A DNA stretch of 64,000 nucleotides. Origin: Rhodanobacter denitrificans (GTDB taxonomy: Bacteria > Pseudomonadota > Gammaproteobacteria > Xanthomonadales > Rhodanobacteraceae). The DNA lies in contig NZ_QFWQ01000005.1 of assembly GCF_003335105.1 (NCBI RefSeq), positions 1-64,000 on the forward strand. The letters are read 5' to 3'. The stretch's first letter is position 1, and the number at the start of each line of letters is the position of its first letter. A program made the translations under genes and the position numbers. Positions 26,354 through 34,372 of this stretch are shown here, in pieces. The notes beneath the pieces are model-generated. The model did not search any database. It was not told where the DNA came from and saw only the letters and a program-made list of their open reading frames with translations.

Positions 26354-27175
26354 ATGGATGCAGCACCTTCACCCGGAAGCCTGGTCTGCGTGGGCCTGGG
26401 CATGACACTGGGTTCGCACCTCGGGCCGCTGGCGCGCAGCCATATCGAACAAGCGGACGTGGTGTTCGCCGGGCTCTCCGACGGCATCGTCGAGATGTGG
26501 CTGCACAAGATGCATCCGGATGTGCGCAGCCTGCAGCCGTACTACCGCGAGGGCAAGTCGCGCATGAAGACCTACCGCGAGATGGTCGAGGCGATCCTTA
26601 CCGAGGTGCGCGCGGGCAAGAGGGTGTGCGGGGTGTTCTACGGCCATCCCGGCGTGTTCGCCTGGGCGCCGCACAAGTCGATCGAGGTGGCCCGTAGCGA
26701 GGGCTACGCCGCGCACATGGAGCCTGGGATCTCCGCCGAGGACTGCCTCTATGCGGACCTCGGCATCGACCCCGGCCGCTACGGCTGCCAGCACTTCGAG
26801 GCCAGCCAGCTGCTGTTCTACCGGCGCCGGATCGACCCGACCGCCTACCTGGTGCTGTGGCAGGTGGGCCTGGTCGGCGACCAGTCGCTGGCACGCTTTT
26901 CCACCGGCCCGGCCTACCGCGAACTGCTGGTCGAGGTACTGGCGCGCGACTACCCGGCCGACCACGAGATCACCATCTACCGCGGCGCGACCCTGCCAAT
27001 CCAGCAGCCGCGGATCCGGCGCATCCGGCTGGGCGACCTGCCGCACGCCGAGGTAAGTATGGAAGACACCGTGGTATTGCCGCCGGTCGGCCCGCTGCAG
27101 CCCGACATGGAAATGCGCGCGCGGCTGGACGCGCTGGACAAGGCCGAAATCCGGCCGGACATGGGTATTTTGTGA
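26354..27175 (+). CDS. split-borosin peptide alpha-N-methyltransferase (SonM-like)
   Basis: The 273-residue enzyme has the tetrapyrrole-methylase fold but matches the borosin subgroup that methylates backbone amides of a RiPP precursor. It begins GSLVCVGLGMTLGSHLGPLARSHIEQAD and has the SAM-site FYGHPGVFA (about 95-103), MEPGISAEDCLYADLGIDPG and HFEASQLLF. These resemble Shewanella SonM. Residues Y64, R70 and Y74 keep the spacing of the catalytic Tyr-Arg-Tyr set described for OphMA. The enzyme stands alone without a fused precursor, hence a split borosin. Precursor-like genes follow 140 bases downstream. The start at 26354 matches SonM length; an ATG at 26318 is in frame. Confidence 0.85.
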   Translation: MDAAPSPGSLVCVGLGMTLGSHLGPLARSHIEQADVVFAGLSDGIVEMWLHKMHPDVRSLQPYYREGKSRMKTYREMVEAILTEVRAGKRVCGVFYGHPGVFAWAPHKSIEVARSEGYAAHMEPGISAEDCLYADLGIDPGRYGCQHFEASQLLFYRRRIDPTAYLVLWQVGLVGDQSLARFSTGPAYRELLVEVLARDYPADHEITIYRGATLPIQQPRIRRIRLGDLPHAEVSMEDTVVLPPVGPLQPDMEMRARLDALDKAEIRPDMGIL

Positions 27176-27315
27176 ACAGGTAGGCAAGCTGCCATTGGCG
27201 CCGTCCCTAGGATGAATCGGCGCGATTCGCGGCCAGTTGCCGGGAAAATACATTGCACTCCCGGAGCCGGGTGAATCGCGCCATTCCATCCATCGAACAT
27301 TTTAGGAGACGCGCC

Positions 27316-27582
27316 ATGTCGAATATCGTCGATTTTCTTGAAACCGTCGGGCAGAACGCCAGTTTGCGCTATGCCCCCGCTGAGGACATGCAGCGGATAC
27401 TTGCAGGTATCCAGGTCGACCATGAAGTGCGTGATGCCATACTGGCGAAGGATCAGGCACGGCTGACAGCACTCGTGGGTGCGACAAACGTGTGCTGCAT
27501 GCTGGTCCCTGCGATGTTGCAACCGAGCCAGGATTCGGCCTCGGATGAGGAGCGCGGGGGTTACCACCAACGGCGTGCCTGA
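27316..27582 (+). CDS. borosin precursor-like peptide 1
   Basis: The 88-residue protein resembles the split-borosin precursor SonA. A helical recognition domain (about 1-54) begins MSNIVDFLETVGQNASLR and has the AILAKDQARLTALVG segment. A C-terminal core region then starts at about residue 56: ATNVCCMLVPAM, followed by a hydrophilic tail rich in S, D, E and R. The position of the core directly after the short LTALVG helix equals that of the N-methylated residues in SonA. A strong ribosome site (AGGAG) precedes the ATG at 27316. It is the first gene after the methyltransferase. Confidence 0.78.
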   Translation: MSNIVDFLETVGQNASLRYAPAEDMQRILAGIQVDHEVRDAILAKDQARLTALVGATNVCCMLVPAMLQPSQDSASDEERGGYHQRRA

Positions 27583-27672
27583 GGCAGGAAGGATTCGCTG
27601 GCGTACTGCGAATGAGGAATCTCGACTCTCCCGGGTGTGCTGTTCCAGCCAGCTTCAACCTGAGGGAATTGC

Positions 27673-27879
27673 ATGTCGGACGTCGAATTTCCCGATCAAG
27701 TTGGCCAGGATGCGCGGCTTGGCCGCGGAACAGGGGACGAATTCAAGCTTGCACTGGTTGCTGAAGGTTTTGATCCTCAAGTCCAGGAGGCCATTCGTTC
27801 CGGGAGTCAGACCCAACTGGAGGCTATGTTTGGCATGGCACCAGCCATCGGGTTTCTGGCGTTGGGCAAGGAGCAGTAG
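27673..27879 (+). CDS. borosin precursor-like peptide 2, divergent
   Basis: A 68-residue relative of the neighbouring precursor-like proteins. It keeps the VGQDARL motif (10-16), the helical body with FDPQVQEAIRSG, and the final QLEAMFG helix. The C-terminal core is only about 14 residues, GMAPAIGFLALGKEQ, and lacks the CC pair seen in the other two. That is close in length to the SonA core. A GAGGG ribosome site lies upstream. The first residues (SDVEFPDQ) are less like the others, so it could be degenerating or could carry a distinct core. Confidence 0.62.
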   Translation: MSDVEFPDQVGQDARLGRGTGDEFKLALVAEGFDPQVQEAIRSGSQTQLEAMFGMAPAIGFLALGKEQ

Positions 27880-27960
27880 GATGATGCCGGGGGAGCTCCC
27901 GGGGCGTGACAGCAGCGGAGGTTCGGGGCTTTGGGGCCGCTGAGTCGTTGGGCGAGGGCA

Positions 27961-29772
27961 ATGCATACATCCGGCAAGCGACATGGAATGCAGATTGCTG
28001 GACTTGTCCTGCTCGGGATGCTGTTTGCGGCGGGTACGGCCTTGGCTGCCGTACCCGTCGCCTCAGGCGACGTTTCGGTGTCGCTCAAGCATGCGGACAG
28101 CATCAAGTTGTCCGATCAGGGGGAGTTCCAGCGGATTCTTGATCGACTGGACCACGACAGGGCTGCGCTGACGCAGGAGCAGACTGGTTACCTGCACTAC
28201 CTCCAGGCTTGGCAGGCTGCCTATCGCGGCGATTACCATGCTTCAGACGCCATGGTCGGAGAACTTCTGGAGAAGTCCCACGATACCACTGTCCTCTTCC
28301 GGACCAAGGTGCTGAAAGTCAATACCCTGGCGGAGCGTTCGCGTTACGAGGAGGCGTTCCAGCTGGAGAGCCAGCTGCTCGCCCGGTTGCCGGAAATTAC
28401 CGATGCGGATGCCCGCGGGCAGGCCTTGGTCATCGCTGCTTACCTGTATGAAGAGGCGGGGCAGTACGACCTGGCGTTCGACTATGCCGACCAGGTATTC
28501 AAGGAAAGCCCCGGCCCGTACAGCTGCAAGGCCGAACACGCCAGGCTGGCCGCGCTCTACAAGAGCGGCAGGCTGGAAGGTATCGACGAGCAATTCCGCA
28601 AAGGCATCGAAATCTGCACGGAAGCGAAGGATCCCCTCTACAGCAATGGCATCAGATTTTACATGGCCAGCCTGGCGCTCCAGCGCGGCCATGCCGAGGA
28701 CGCCATCCGTTTGCTGGAGGGCAATTACGCCAGCGTCACGCACAGCAATTACCAGATGTTGATTTCCGAATTCGACGCCCTGCTGGCCGAGGCTTATATG
28801 AGTACCGGCCAGCTGGCGCAGGCGAAACGGTTCGCTCTCCAAGTCGTCGACCAGAGCACGCGCAACGAGTACGCCGAGTCGCTCAGCATCGCCTATCGCG
28901 TCCTGTACCTGATTGAAAAGCAGCAGGGCCATCTGGACAAGGCCCTCGTCTACCACGAGCAGTACATGCTGGCCAACAAGGGCTACCTGAACGCGGTGAA
29001 TGCCCGGGCACTTGCCTACCAGACTGTGCAGCAACAGTTGGCTGCCAAGAAGCTGCAGATCGACACCCTGAGCAAGCAGAACGAAATCCTGCGGCTGCAG
29101 CAGAACCTCGACCGGAAAGCCACGGAGAACAGCCGGCTGTACATCATCCTGCTGGTCACGGTGCTGGCCTTCATCGGCTTCTGGGCCTACCGCATCAAAC
29201 GCTCCCAGCTGCGCTTCATGCGGCTGGCGCGGCGCGACGGCCTCACCGGCATCTTCAACCGGCAGCATTTTGTCAATGAGGCCGAGCTGCAATTGCAGTA
29301 CTGCCGGAAGTCGGGTCGGGAGGCTTGCCTGGTGCTGATCGATCTGGATCATTTCAAGGCGGTCAACGACAACTACGGGCATGCGGTTGGCGATCGCGTT
29401 TTGAAACGCGCGGTGGCGGCTTGCCACGCGCATCTGCGCTCCACCGATATCTTTGGCCGCCTGGGCGGCGAGGAGTTCGGCATCGTGTTGCCGGAGTGCA
29501 CGCTCGAGCAGGTGCTGAGCCGGGCTGAACGGATCCGGCGGGCTATCGTGGAAGTGGTCCGCGGCGATGCTGTCGACGACATTTGCGTCTCGGCCAGCTT
29601 CGGCGTGGCCAGCACCGCACGTTCGGGCCACGATCTGCGCCAGTTGCTGATCCACGCCGACGATGCGCTGTACCAGGCCAAGCGCGAGGGTCGAAACCGG
29701 GTCAGCGTGAGCGATGGTCGGGCAAAGCCGCGTCTGGGTACCGTCGGCGCGGCAACCGGGAGTGTGCAGTAA
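27961..29772 (+). CDS. periplasmic TPR sensor diguanylate cyclase 1
   Basis: The 603-residue membrane protein has a signal peptide (about 10-30), a periplasmic region of TPR-like helical pairs (about 50-350), a coiled coil (about 355-390), one membrane helix (394-412) and a cytoplasmic GGDEF domain (about 422-590). The active site is GGEEF at 502-506, and the inhibitory I-site RSTD lies at 493-496, so it should make cyclic di-GMP. It follows precursor-like peptide 2 by 81 bases on the same strand, which suggests co-transcription. The TPR domain is the likely place for a peptide or protein signal. The start at 27961 has GAGGG upstream. Confidence 0.88.
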   Translation: MHTSGKRHGMQIAGLVLLGMLFAAGTALAAVPVASGDVSVSLKHADSIKLSDQGEFQRILDRLDHDRAALTQEQTGYLHYLQAWQAAYRGDYHASDAMVGELLEKSHDTTVLFRTKVLKVNTLAERSRYEEAFQLESQLLARLPEITDADARGQALVIAAYLYEEAGQYDLAFDYADQVFKESPGPYSCKAEHARLAALYKSGRLEGIDEQFRKGIEICTEAKDPLYSNGIRFYMASLALQRGHAEDAIRLLEGNYASVTHSNYQMLISEFDALLAEAYMSTGQLAQAKRFALQVVDQSTRNEYAESLSIAYRVLYLIEKQQGHLDKALVYHEQYMLANKGYLNAVNARALAYQTVQQQLAAKKLQIDTLSKQNEILRLQQNLDRKATENSRLYIILLVTVLAFIGFWAYRIKRSQLRFMRLARRDGLTGIFNRQHFVNEAELQLQYCRKSGREACLVLIDLDHFKAVNDNYGHAVGDRVLKRAVAACHAHLRSTDIFGRLGGEEFGIVLPECTLEQVLSRAERIRRAIVEVVRGDAVDDICVSASFGVASTARSGHDLRQLLIHADDALYQAKREGRNRVSVSDGRAKPRLGTVGAATGSVQ

Positions 29773-30384
29773 CCGCTCTTCCGTCCGTCTGCCGACATAC
29801 GCGCATCGGACGGCTATCTTCCTGCACGCTGCCGCAGGTCGACGCAGGCATGAAAGATACGAGGATGGCGCCAGCAGCCCCACCCCGTGCAGGTCGGTCA
29901 CAAGGTTCGGCGCGGCTTTCCGTGCTGGAACGAGCCGTTGCTGGCGCTATTTGAAAGGCTCGGTGTCGGAAGCTCCATCCGTCCGAAAGCGAGCTCGACA
30001 GGTCGAATGGGCCGATAATCCAGGGCAGGGTTATTGCACTGGGGAATAGTCTCCAGCGGAACGGGTGGCGATCCGGGCAGGCTGGCAATCGGCCATCCAA
30101 AACCAGTTCGTCATGTGCGGTGCGAAGTGATGGTGTATTTTTGGTTTGCTGGAGCAGGTTGGTGTTACTGCTTGCAACGGACAAAAGGGCGGCGCCGGGG
30201 AGACAAGGCTCACCGAAGCTAGTGACGGAGCGGCTCACCAACGTGTTGCAGGTGAACTTTGAAATCGCCCGGCATTGGCTGGTTCCGTAAAAGGACTCAG
30301 TGAAAGCTTCGAGTCTTTCGTCAACACCATCCGTCGTTCGTGACTCCAGCGTTACCGGATTCTCAGCGGGAAAGGGGGTAACCG
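29773..30384. other. 612-base gap without a supported gene
   Basis: This gap lies inside the borosin-like locus between the first sensor gene and the third precursor-like gene. The only open frames are short and unlike any family, and part of the stretch (about 30110-30180) is less GC-rich than its surroundings. I looked for the VGQDA or CC core patterns of a decayed precursor and found none. It may hold the promoter of the second module. Confidence 0.4.
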
Positions 30385-30681
30385 ATGTTCGACGTAATCG
30401 ATTTTCTCCAAACTGTCGGCCAGGACGCACAGTGGCGTCATGCTGACACGGAGGCGCTGGCCGTCGCATTGACTGAGGCAGAGATTGATCCGGAGCTACG
30501 GGTGGCGATCCTTGCCGGGGATGAACAGGGATTGCAGGCATTGCTGGGGCAGGATCCGTTCTGCTGTCTGATCAACCCTGCCAAGCCAGATGAAGAACAG
30601 GAGGAGTGTGACGGCAGCTGCGAAGAGGAGGAGGAGAACGACAACGATAAGGACAAGGAGAATGACAAGGGAAGGGGGTGA
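30385..30681 (+). CDS. borosin precursor-like peptide 3 with acidic tail
   Basis: The 98-residue protein is a close relative of precursor-like peptide 1. A helical domain begins MFDVIDFLQTVGQDAQWRH and shares AILAGDEQGLQALLG. A core region follows at about residue 56, QDPFCCLINPAKP, whose CC-L/M-I/L-x-PA pattern also occurs in peptide 1. It ends in a roughly 30-residue tail dominated by E, D, N and K with two cysteines. A strong ribosome site (AAAGGGGG) precedes the ATG. It lies 58 bases upstream of the second sensor cyclase, repeating the arrangement at 27673-29772. Confidence 0.76.
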   Translation: MFDVIDFLQTVGQDAQWRHADTEALAVALTEAEIDPELRVAILAGDEQGLQALLGQDPFCCLINPAKPDEEQEECDGSCEEEEENDNDKDKENDKGRG

Positions 30682-30739
30682 GATTAAGGGCCTGGCTTCA
30701 CGATTTGTCGTTTCTGCGCCTACGACCACTGGCTAGCTC

Positions 30740-32506
30740 ATGAACCAGGCTGGCAGATACAGACTGATGCTCCGATGCTGCGCACTTCTGCCCTGGTTTG
30801 TCGCAGGCGCGGTTGCTGCGACTGCGCCTGTATCCAACGATCCCGCGCAATTGCTAAGAGAAGCCGAAATCGCGCAGCCTTCCCGTCGCGCCGAGTTCAA
30901 TGAACTCATGGGCCGACTTGATCAAATTGCGGCGCGGCTCTCCCCCCAGCAGAAACTACATCAGCGTTACCTTATGGCACGGCAAGTCGCCTTTGCAGGC
31001 AACTACAAAGAAGCCCTGCCATCGTTGACGGCGGTCGCCGATCAAACCGCAGATCCTGTTCTGGCGTTTCGTGCCAGTGCCACGGTGATCGACCTTCTGG
31101 TAGCTGAGTCTCGGTATGAGGAGGCTTTTGCCAGACTCAATCCCTTGCTGGACCAGTTGCCGACCATGAAGGAAAGCGACGTCCGCATGCAGGGACTTGG
31201 CGTCGCGGCGCAGCTGAACAACGAGGCAGGTCAATACGATGTGTCCGTTCGCTATGCCGATCAAATAATCAAGGAAAGTACCGACGCCCAAGGTGCATGT
31301 CGGGGCTGGTTCTACAAGTCGGATGCGCTGTTTCAAAGTGGTGATACACAGCTGGCCGCCGATCAGCTTCACGATGGCACCGAGGCATGCGGAAAGGCGG
31401 GCGATACACTGTTTTCGCTCAGTTTCCAGCATTTGCTGGCAAGTTTTGACCTGAGGCAGGGGCGCCCTGAGTCGGCTATTCGCGTGTTGCAAGCGAGCTA
31501 CCCCAAGGTGCAGCAAGCAGGCTTTCCACCTCAGCTTTCCCAGTTCGAGTCTACGTTGGCCACGGCTTACTGGGAGAGTGGGGATCTCGTCTCGGCAGCG
31601 AAATTTGCCAATGACGCCCTGGCGACGAACGCCAACAGGCAGTATTCGGAGTCGACGGCGAACGCCTATCAAGTGCTTTACGAGGTCGACAAGAAAATGG
31701 GCAACAGCAATGGCGCCCTGGCATACCTTGAAAAATACTCAGCTGCCCACGATGGCTACCAGAGTAGGCTCAGCGCGAAGGCACTCGCCTATCAGATTGT
31801 CAAACAGCAGGTGCTGGCGAAGAAGCTCCAGATCGAGGGGCTCGACAAGAAGAACAGGATTCTCACCCTGCAGGGAGAGCTGGATCGCAAGGCAGCGGAA
31901 GCCAGCCGGCTGTATATCGCCCTGCTGCTGCTGGTACTGGCATCGATTGTCCTGTGGACCTACCGCATCAAGCGTTCGCAACTGCGCTTCATGCGGCTGG
32001 CGCGGCGCGACGGCCTCACCGGCATCTTCAACCGGCAGCACTTCGTCACCGAGGCCGAGCGGCAGTTGCGCTACTGCCGCAAATCGGCACGCGATATCTG
32101 CCTGGTTTTGATCGACCTGGACCACTTCAAGCTGGTCAACGACACCCATGGGCATGCGGTGGGCGATCGGGTGCTGAAGCGCGCGGTCGATGCCTGCCAG
32201 GCGCACCTGCGTTCCACCGACGTGTTCGGCCGTCTCGGCGGAGAGGAGTTCGGCCTGTTGTTGCCCGAGTGCACGCGGGACAACGTGCTGGTGCGGGTCG
32301 AGCAGATGCGCGCGGCAATCGCCGCCGTTTCGAGCACCAGGGATGCGCCTGATATCCCGGTCTCGGCCAGCTTCGGCGTGGCTGCCGCAGTCGACTCCGG
32401 TTACGCGTTGCGGCAACTGATGATCGATGCCGATCGCGCCCTTTACCAGGCCAAGCATGAAGGGCGCAACCGGGTCAGGCTTTTTGACGCGAACATGCGC
32501 AGCTGA
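30740..32506 (+). CDS. periplasmic TPR sensor diguanylate cyclase 2
   Basis: The 588-residue paralogue of the cyclase at 27961 has the same layout: signal peptide (to about residue 28), TPR-like repeats (about 40-345), coiled coil (355-388), membrane helix (391-408) and GGDEF domain (about 418-585). GGEEF lies at 500-504 and the I-site RSTD at 491-494. The cyclase half is nearly identical to its paralogue, with one 59-base stretch matching exactly at DNA level, while the sensor half has diverged. That suggests the two copies read different ligands but give the same output. It is 58 bases downstream of precursor-like peptide 3. Confidence 0.88.
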   Translation: MNQAGRYRLMLRCCALLPWFVAGAVAATAPVSNDPAQLLREAEIAQPSRRAEFNELMGRLDQIAARLSPQQKLHQRYLMARQVAFAGNYKEALPSLTAVADQTADPVLAFRASATVIDLLVAESRYEEAFARLNPLLDQLPTMKESDVRMQGLGVAAQLNNEAGQYDVSVRYADQIIKESTDAQGACRGWFYKSDALFQSGDTQLAADQLHDGTEACGKAGDTLFSLSFQHLLASFDLRQGRPESAIRVLQASYPKVQQAGFPPQLSQFESTLATAYWESGDLVSAAKFANDALATNANRQYSESTANAYQVLYEVDKKMGNSNGALAYLEKYSAAHDGYQSRLSAKALAYQIVKQQVLAKKLQIEGLDKKNRILTLQGELDRKAAEASRLYIALLLLVLASIVLWTYRIKRSQLRFMRLARRDGLTGIFNRQHFVTEAERQLRYCRKSARDICLVLIDLDHFKLVNDTHGHAVGDRVLKRAVDACQAHLRSTDVFGRLGGEEFGLLLPECTRDNVLVRVEQMRAAIAAVSSTRDAPDIPVSASFGVAAAVDSGYALRQLMIDADRALYQAKHEGRNRVRLFDANMRS

Positions 32507-32670
32507 ATGTCGTGCGGGTGCACGATGCCCTGATGCCTGGTGATGGCGGCCGCATCATGATGGTGTCGGCCAGCCGTTGCATCTTGCGTTCGCCACTGCA
32601 ACCCGTCGCATGGACAGCGGGACAAGTGCGCGCTACAAAGGTGGTCGATTTCATCGGTGGGAGCGTTTTG

Positions 32671-34350
32671 ATGCGAGTGAGGAATTTCGCCCTGGTGGTC
32701 GCCCTGGGCCTGGCCGCGCTTCCGCTGCAGGCGGCAGCGACTGGGCCAGACACGGCGCGGGCGCCTTCGATCAACGCCGCCGATTTCGCCCGCTTCGACA
32801 AGACGCTCAGCTCCGATGCGTTCGGCGGGCGCAAACCCGGCACGATCGGCGCGCAGCGCACCACCGATTTCCTGGTGGCCGAGTTCAAGCGGATGGGCCT
32901 GCAGCCGGGCAACCACGGCTCGTGGTTCCAGACTGTGCCGGCCGACTCCACCTTGCTGCTGAACACCGATGTCAGCCTGGACGTCACCGCGCGCGGCAAG
33001 CCGCTGAAGCTGGCGTACCGCACCGACATGGTGGCACAGACCCTGCAGGCGAAAGCCGAGGTCGCGCTGAAGGATTCGCCGGTGGTGTTCCTCGGCTACG
33101 GTGCGGATGCACCCGCCTGGCACTGGAACGACTACCGGGATGTCGACGTGAAGGGCAAGACGGTGATCGTGCTGGTCAACGACCCCGGCTTTGCCAGCCG
33201 CGACCCGAAGTTGTTCAACGGCCGCGCGATGACCTGGTACGGCCGCTGGCCGTACAAGTATGCGGAGGCGGCGCTGCAGGGCGCTGCCGCCTGCTTCATC
33301 GTGCATACCAGCGACGCCGCGGCCGGTTATCCGTGGAGCGTGCTGCAGAACGGCGCGGTCGGGCCGCAGCTGAGCCTGCCGGCCAGCGTCGATCCGTCGC
33401 CGCGGCTGCCGGTGGCAGGCTGGCTGACGCGCGACGCGGCGGTCCGGCTGTTCGCCGCCGCCGGCCTCGATTTCGCTGAACTCGAACAGGCGGCGGCGAA
33501 GCCGGGTTTCAAGCCGGTGCCTCTGGGCGCGACGGCCTCCATCACGCTGCGCAACAAGATCGGCCACATCGAATCGAAGAACGTGGTGGCGCTGGTCAAG
33601 GGCAGTTCCAGGCCCGACGAGGTGGTGGTCTACACCGCGCACTGGGATCATCTGGGCACCGACCCGACCCGCCTGGGCCACCAGGTCTATGCCGGCGCGA
33701 TCGACAACGGCACCGGCCTGAGCATGCTGCTGCAGATCGCCAACGCATTCGCGCACCAGGCAAAGCCGCCCGAGCGCAGCGTGCTGTTCTTCATGCCGAC
33801 GCTGGAGGAATCGGGCCTGCTCGGTTCGCAGTACTACGTGGCGAAGCCGCTCTTCCCGCTGGACCGCACGGTGGCCGACATCGCCGTCGATGCGTTGCCG
33901 GTCATCGGCCCCGCGCGCGACATGACGGTGATCGGCAAGGGCCAGTCCGAGCTGGAGGACATGCTCGCCGGCGTGTTGCACAGGCAGGGCCGGGTGATTT
34001 CGCCCGAGACCACGCCGGAGAACGGCTTCTACTTCCGCTCCGACCATTTCAACTTCGCGCGGGCCGGCGTGCCGGCGATGCTGGCCAGTTCGGGCCTCGA
34101 CCTGCTCGATGGCGGCCGGGCCGCCGGCCAGAAGGCGGCCGACGACTACACGGCGCACCGCTACCACACCACCAACGACGTGTTCGACCCGCATTGGAAT
34201 CTGCAGGGCATCCTCGAGGATACCCAGGCGCTGTACGAACTGGGCCAGCACCTCAGCCGTGCGGGCGTATGGCCGCAGTGGTACACCGGCAACCCGTTCA
34301 AGGCCGTGCGCGACGCCGCGATGAAGCCGGTCGCACCGCCGTCAAAATGA
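32671..34350 (+). CDS. secreted M28 family metallopeptidase with PA insert
   Basis: The 559-residue exported aminopeptidase-type enzyme has a signal peptide (1-23), a PA-like insert domain (about 130-260) and an M28 zinc peptidase domain. Likely zinc and catalytic residues are H324 (TAHWDHLG), D345 (AIDNGTG), E379/E380 (TLEESG) and a C-terminal histidine (HTTNDVFD region). M28 enzymes remove N-terminal residues from peptides. It starts 164 bases after the second sensor cyclase on the same strand, so it could belong to the same transcript. The start at 32671 follows GGGAG. Confidence 0.87.
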   Translation: MRVRNFALVVALGLAALPLQAAATGPDTARAPSINAADFARFDKTLSSDAFGGRKPGTIGAQRTTDFLVAEFKRMGLQPGNHGSWFQTVPADSTLLLNTDVSLDVTARGKPLKLAYRTDMVAQTLQAKAEVALKDSPVVFLGYGADAPAWHWNDYRDVDVKGKTVIVLVNDPGFASRDPKLFNGRAMTWYGRWPYKYAEAALQGAAACFIVHTSDAAAGYPWSVLQNGAVGPQLSLPASVDPSPRLPVAGWLTRDAAVRLFAAAGLDFAELEQAAAKPGFKPVPLGATASITLRNKIGHIESKNVVALVKGSSRPDEVVVYTAHWDHLGTDPTRLGHQVYAGAIDNGTGLSMLLQIANAFAHQAKPPERSVLFFMPTLEESGLLGSQYYVAKPLFPLDRTVADIAVDALPVIGPARDMTVIGKGQSELEDMLAGVLHRQGRVISPETTPENGFYFRSDHFNFARAGVPAMLASSGLDLLDGGRAAGQKAADDYTAHRYHTTNDVFDPHWNLQGILEDTQALYELGQHLSRAGVWPQWYTGNPFKAVRDAAMKPVAPPSK

Positions 34351-34372
34351 CCGGGTGGAAGCGTCGCCGGCC

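Noticed and set aside
26354-27175. Reading the methyltransferase as a cobalamin/sirohaem biosynthesis enzyme
   Set aside because: The fold is shared, but the EGKSRMKTY segment, the overall SonM-like sequence and the adjacent SonA-like genes favour a borosin enzyme; no cobalamin genes are nearby.
27316-27582. Nif11/nitrile-hydratase-type RiPP leader
   Set aside because: The length is similar, but there is no Gly-Gly cleavage site and the helical pattern matches the SonA-type domain better.
30034-30222. 62-codon frame in the RiPP-locus gap
   Set aside because: It has no VGQDA-type domain, no good ribosome site and no similarity to the precursors.
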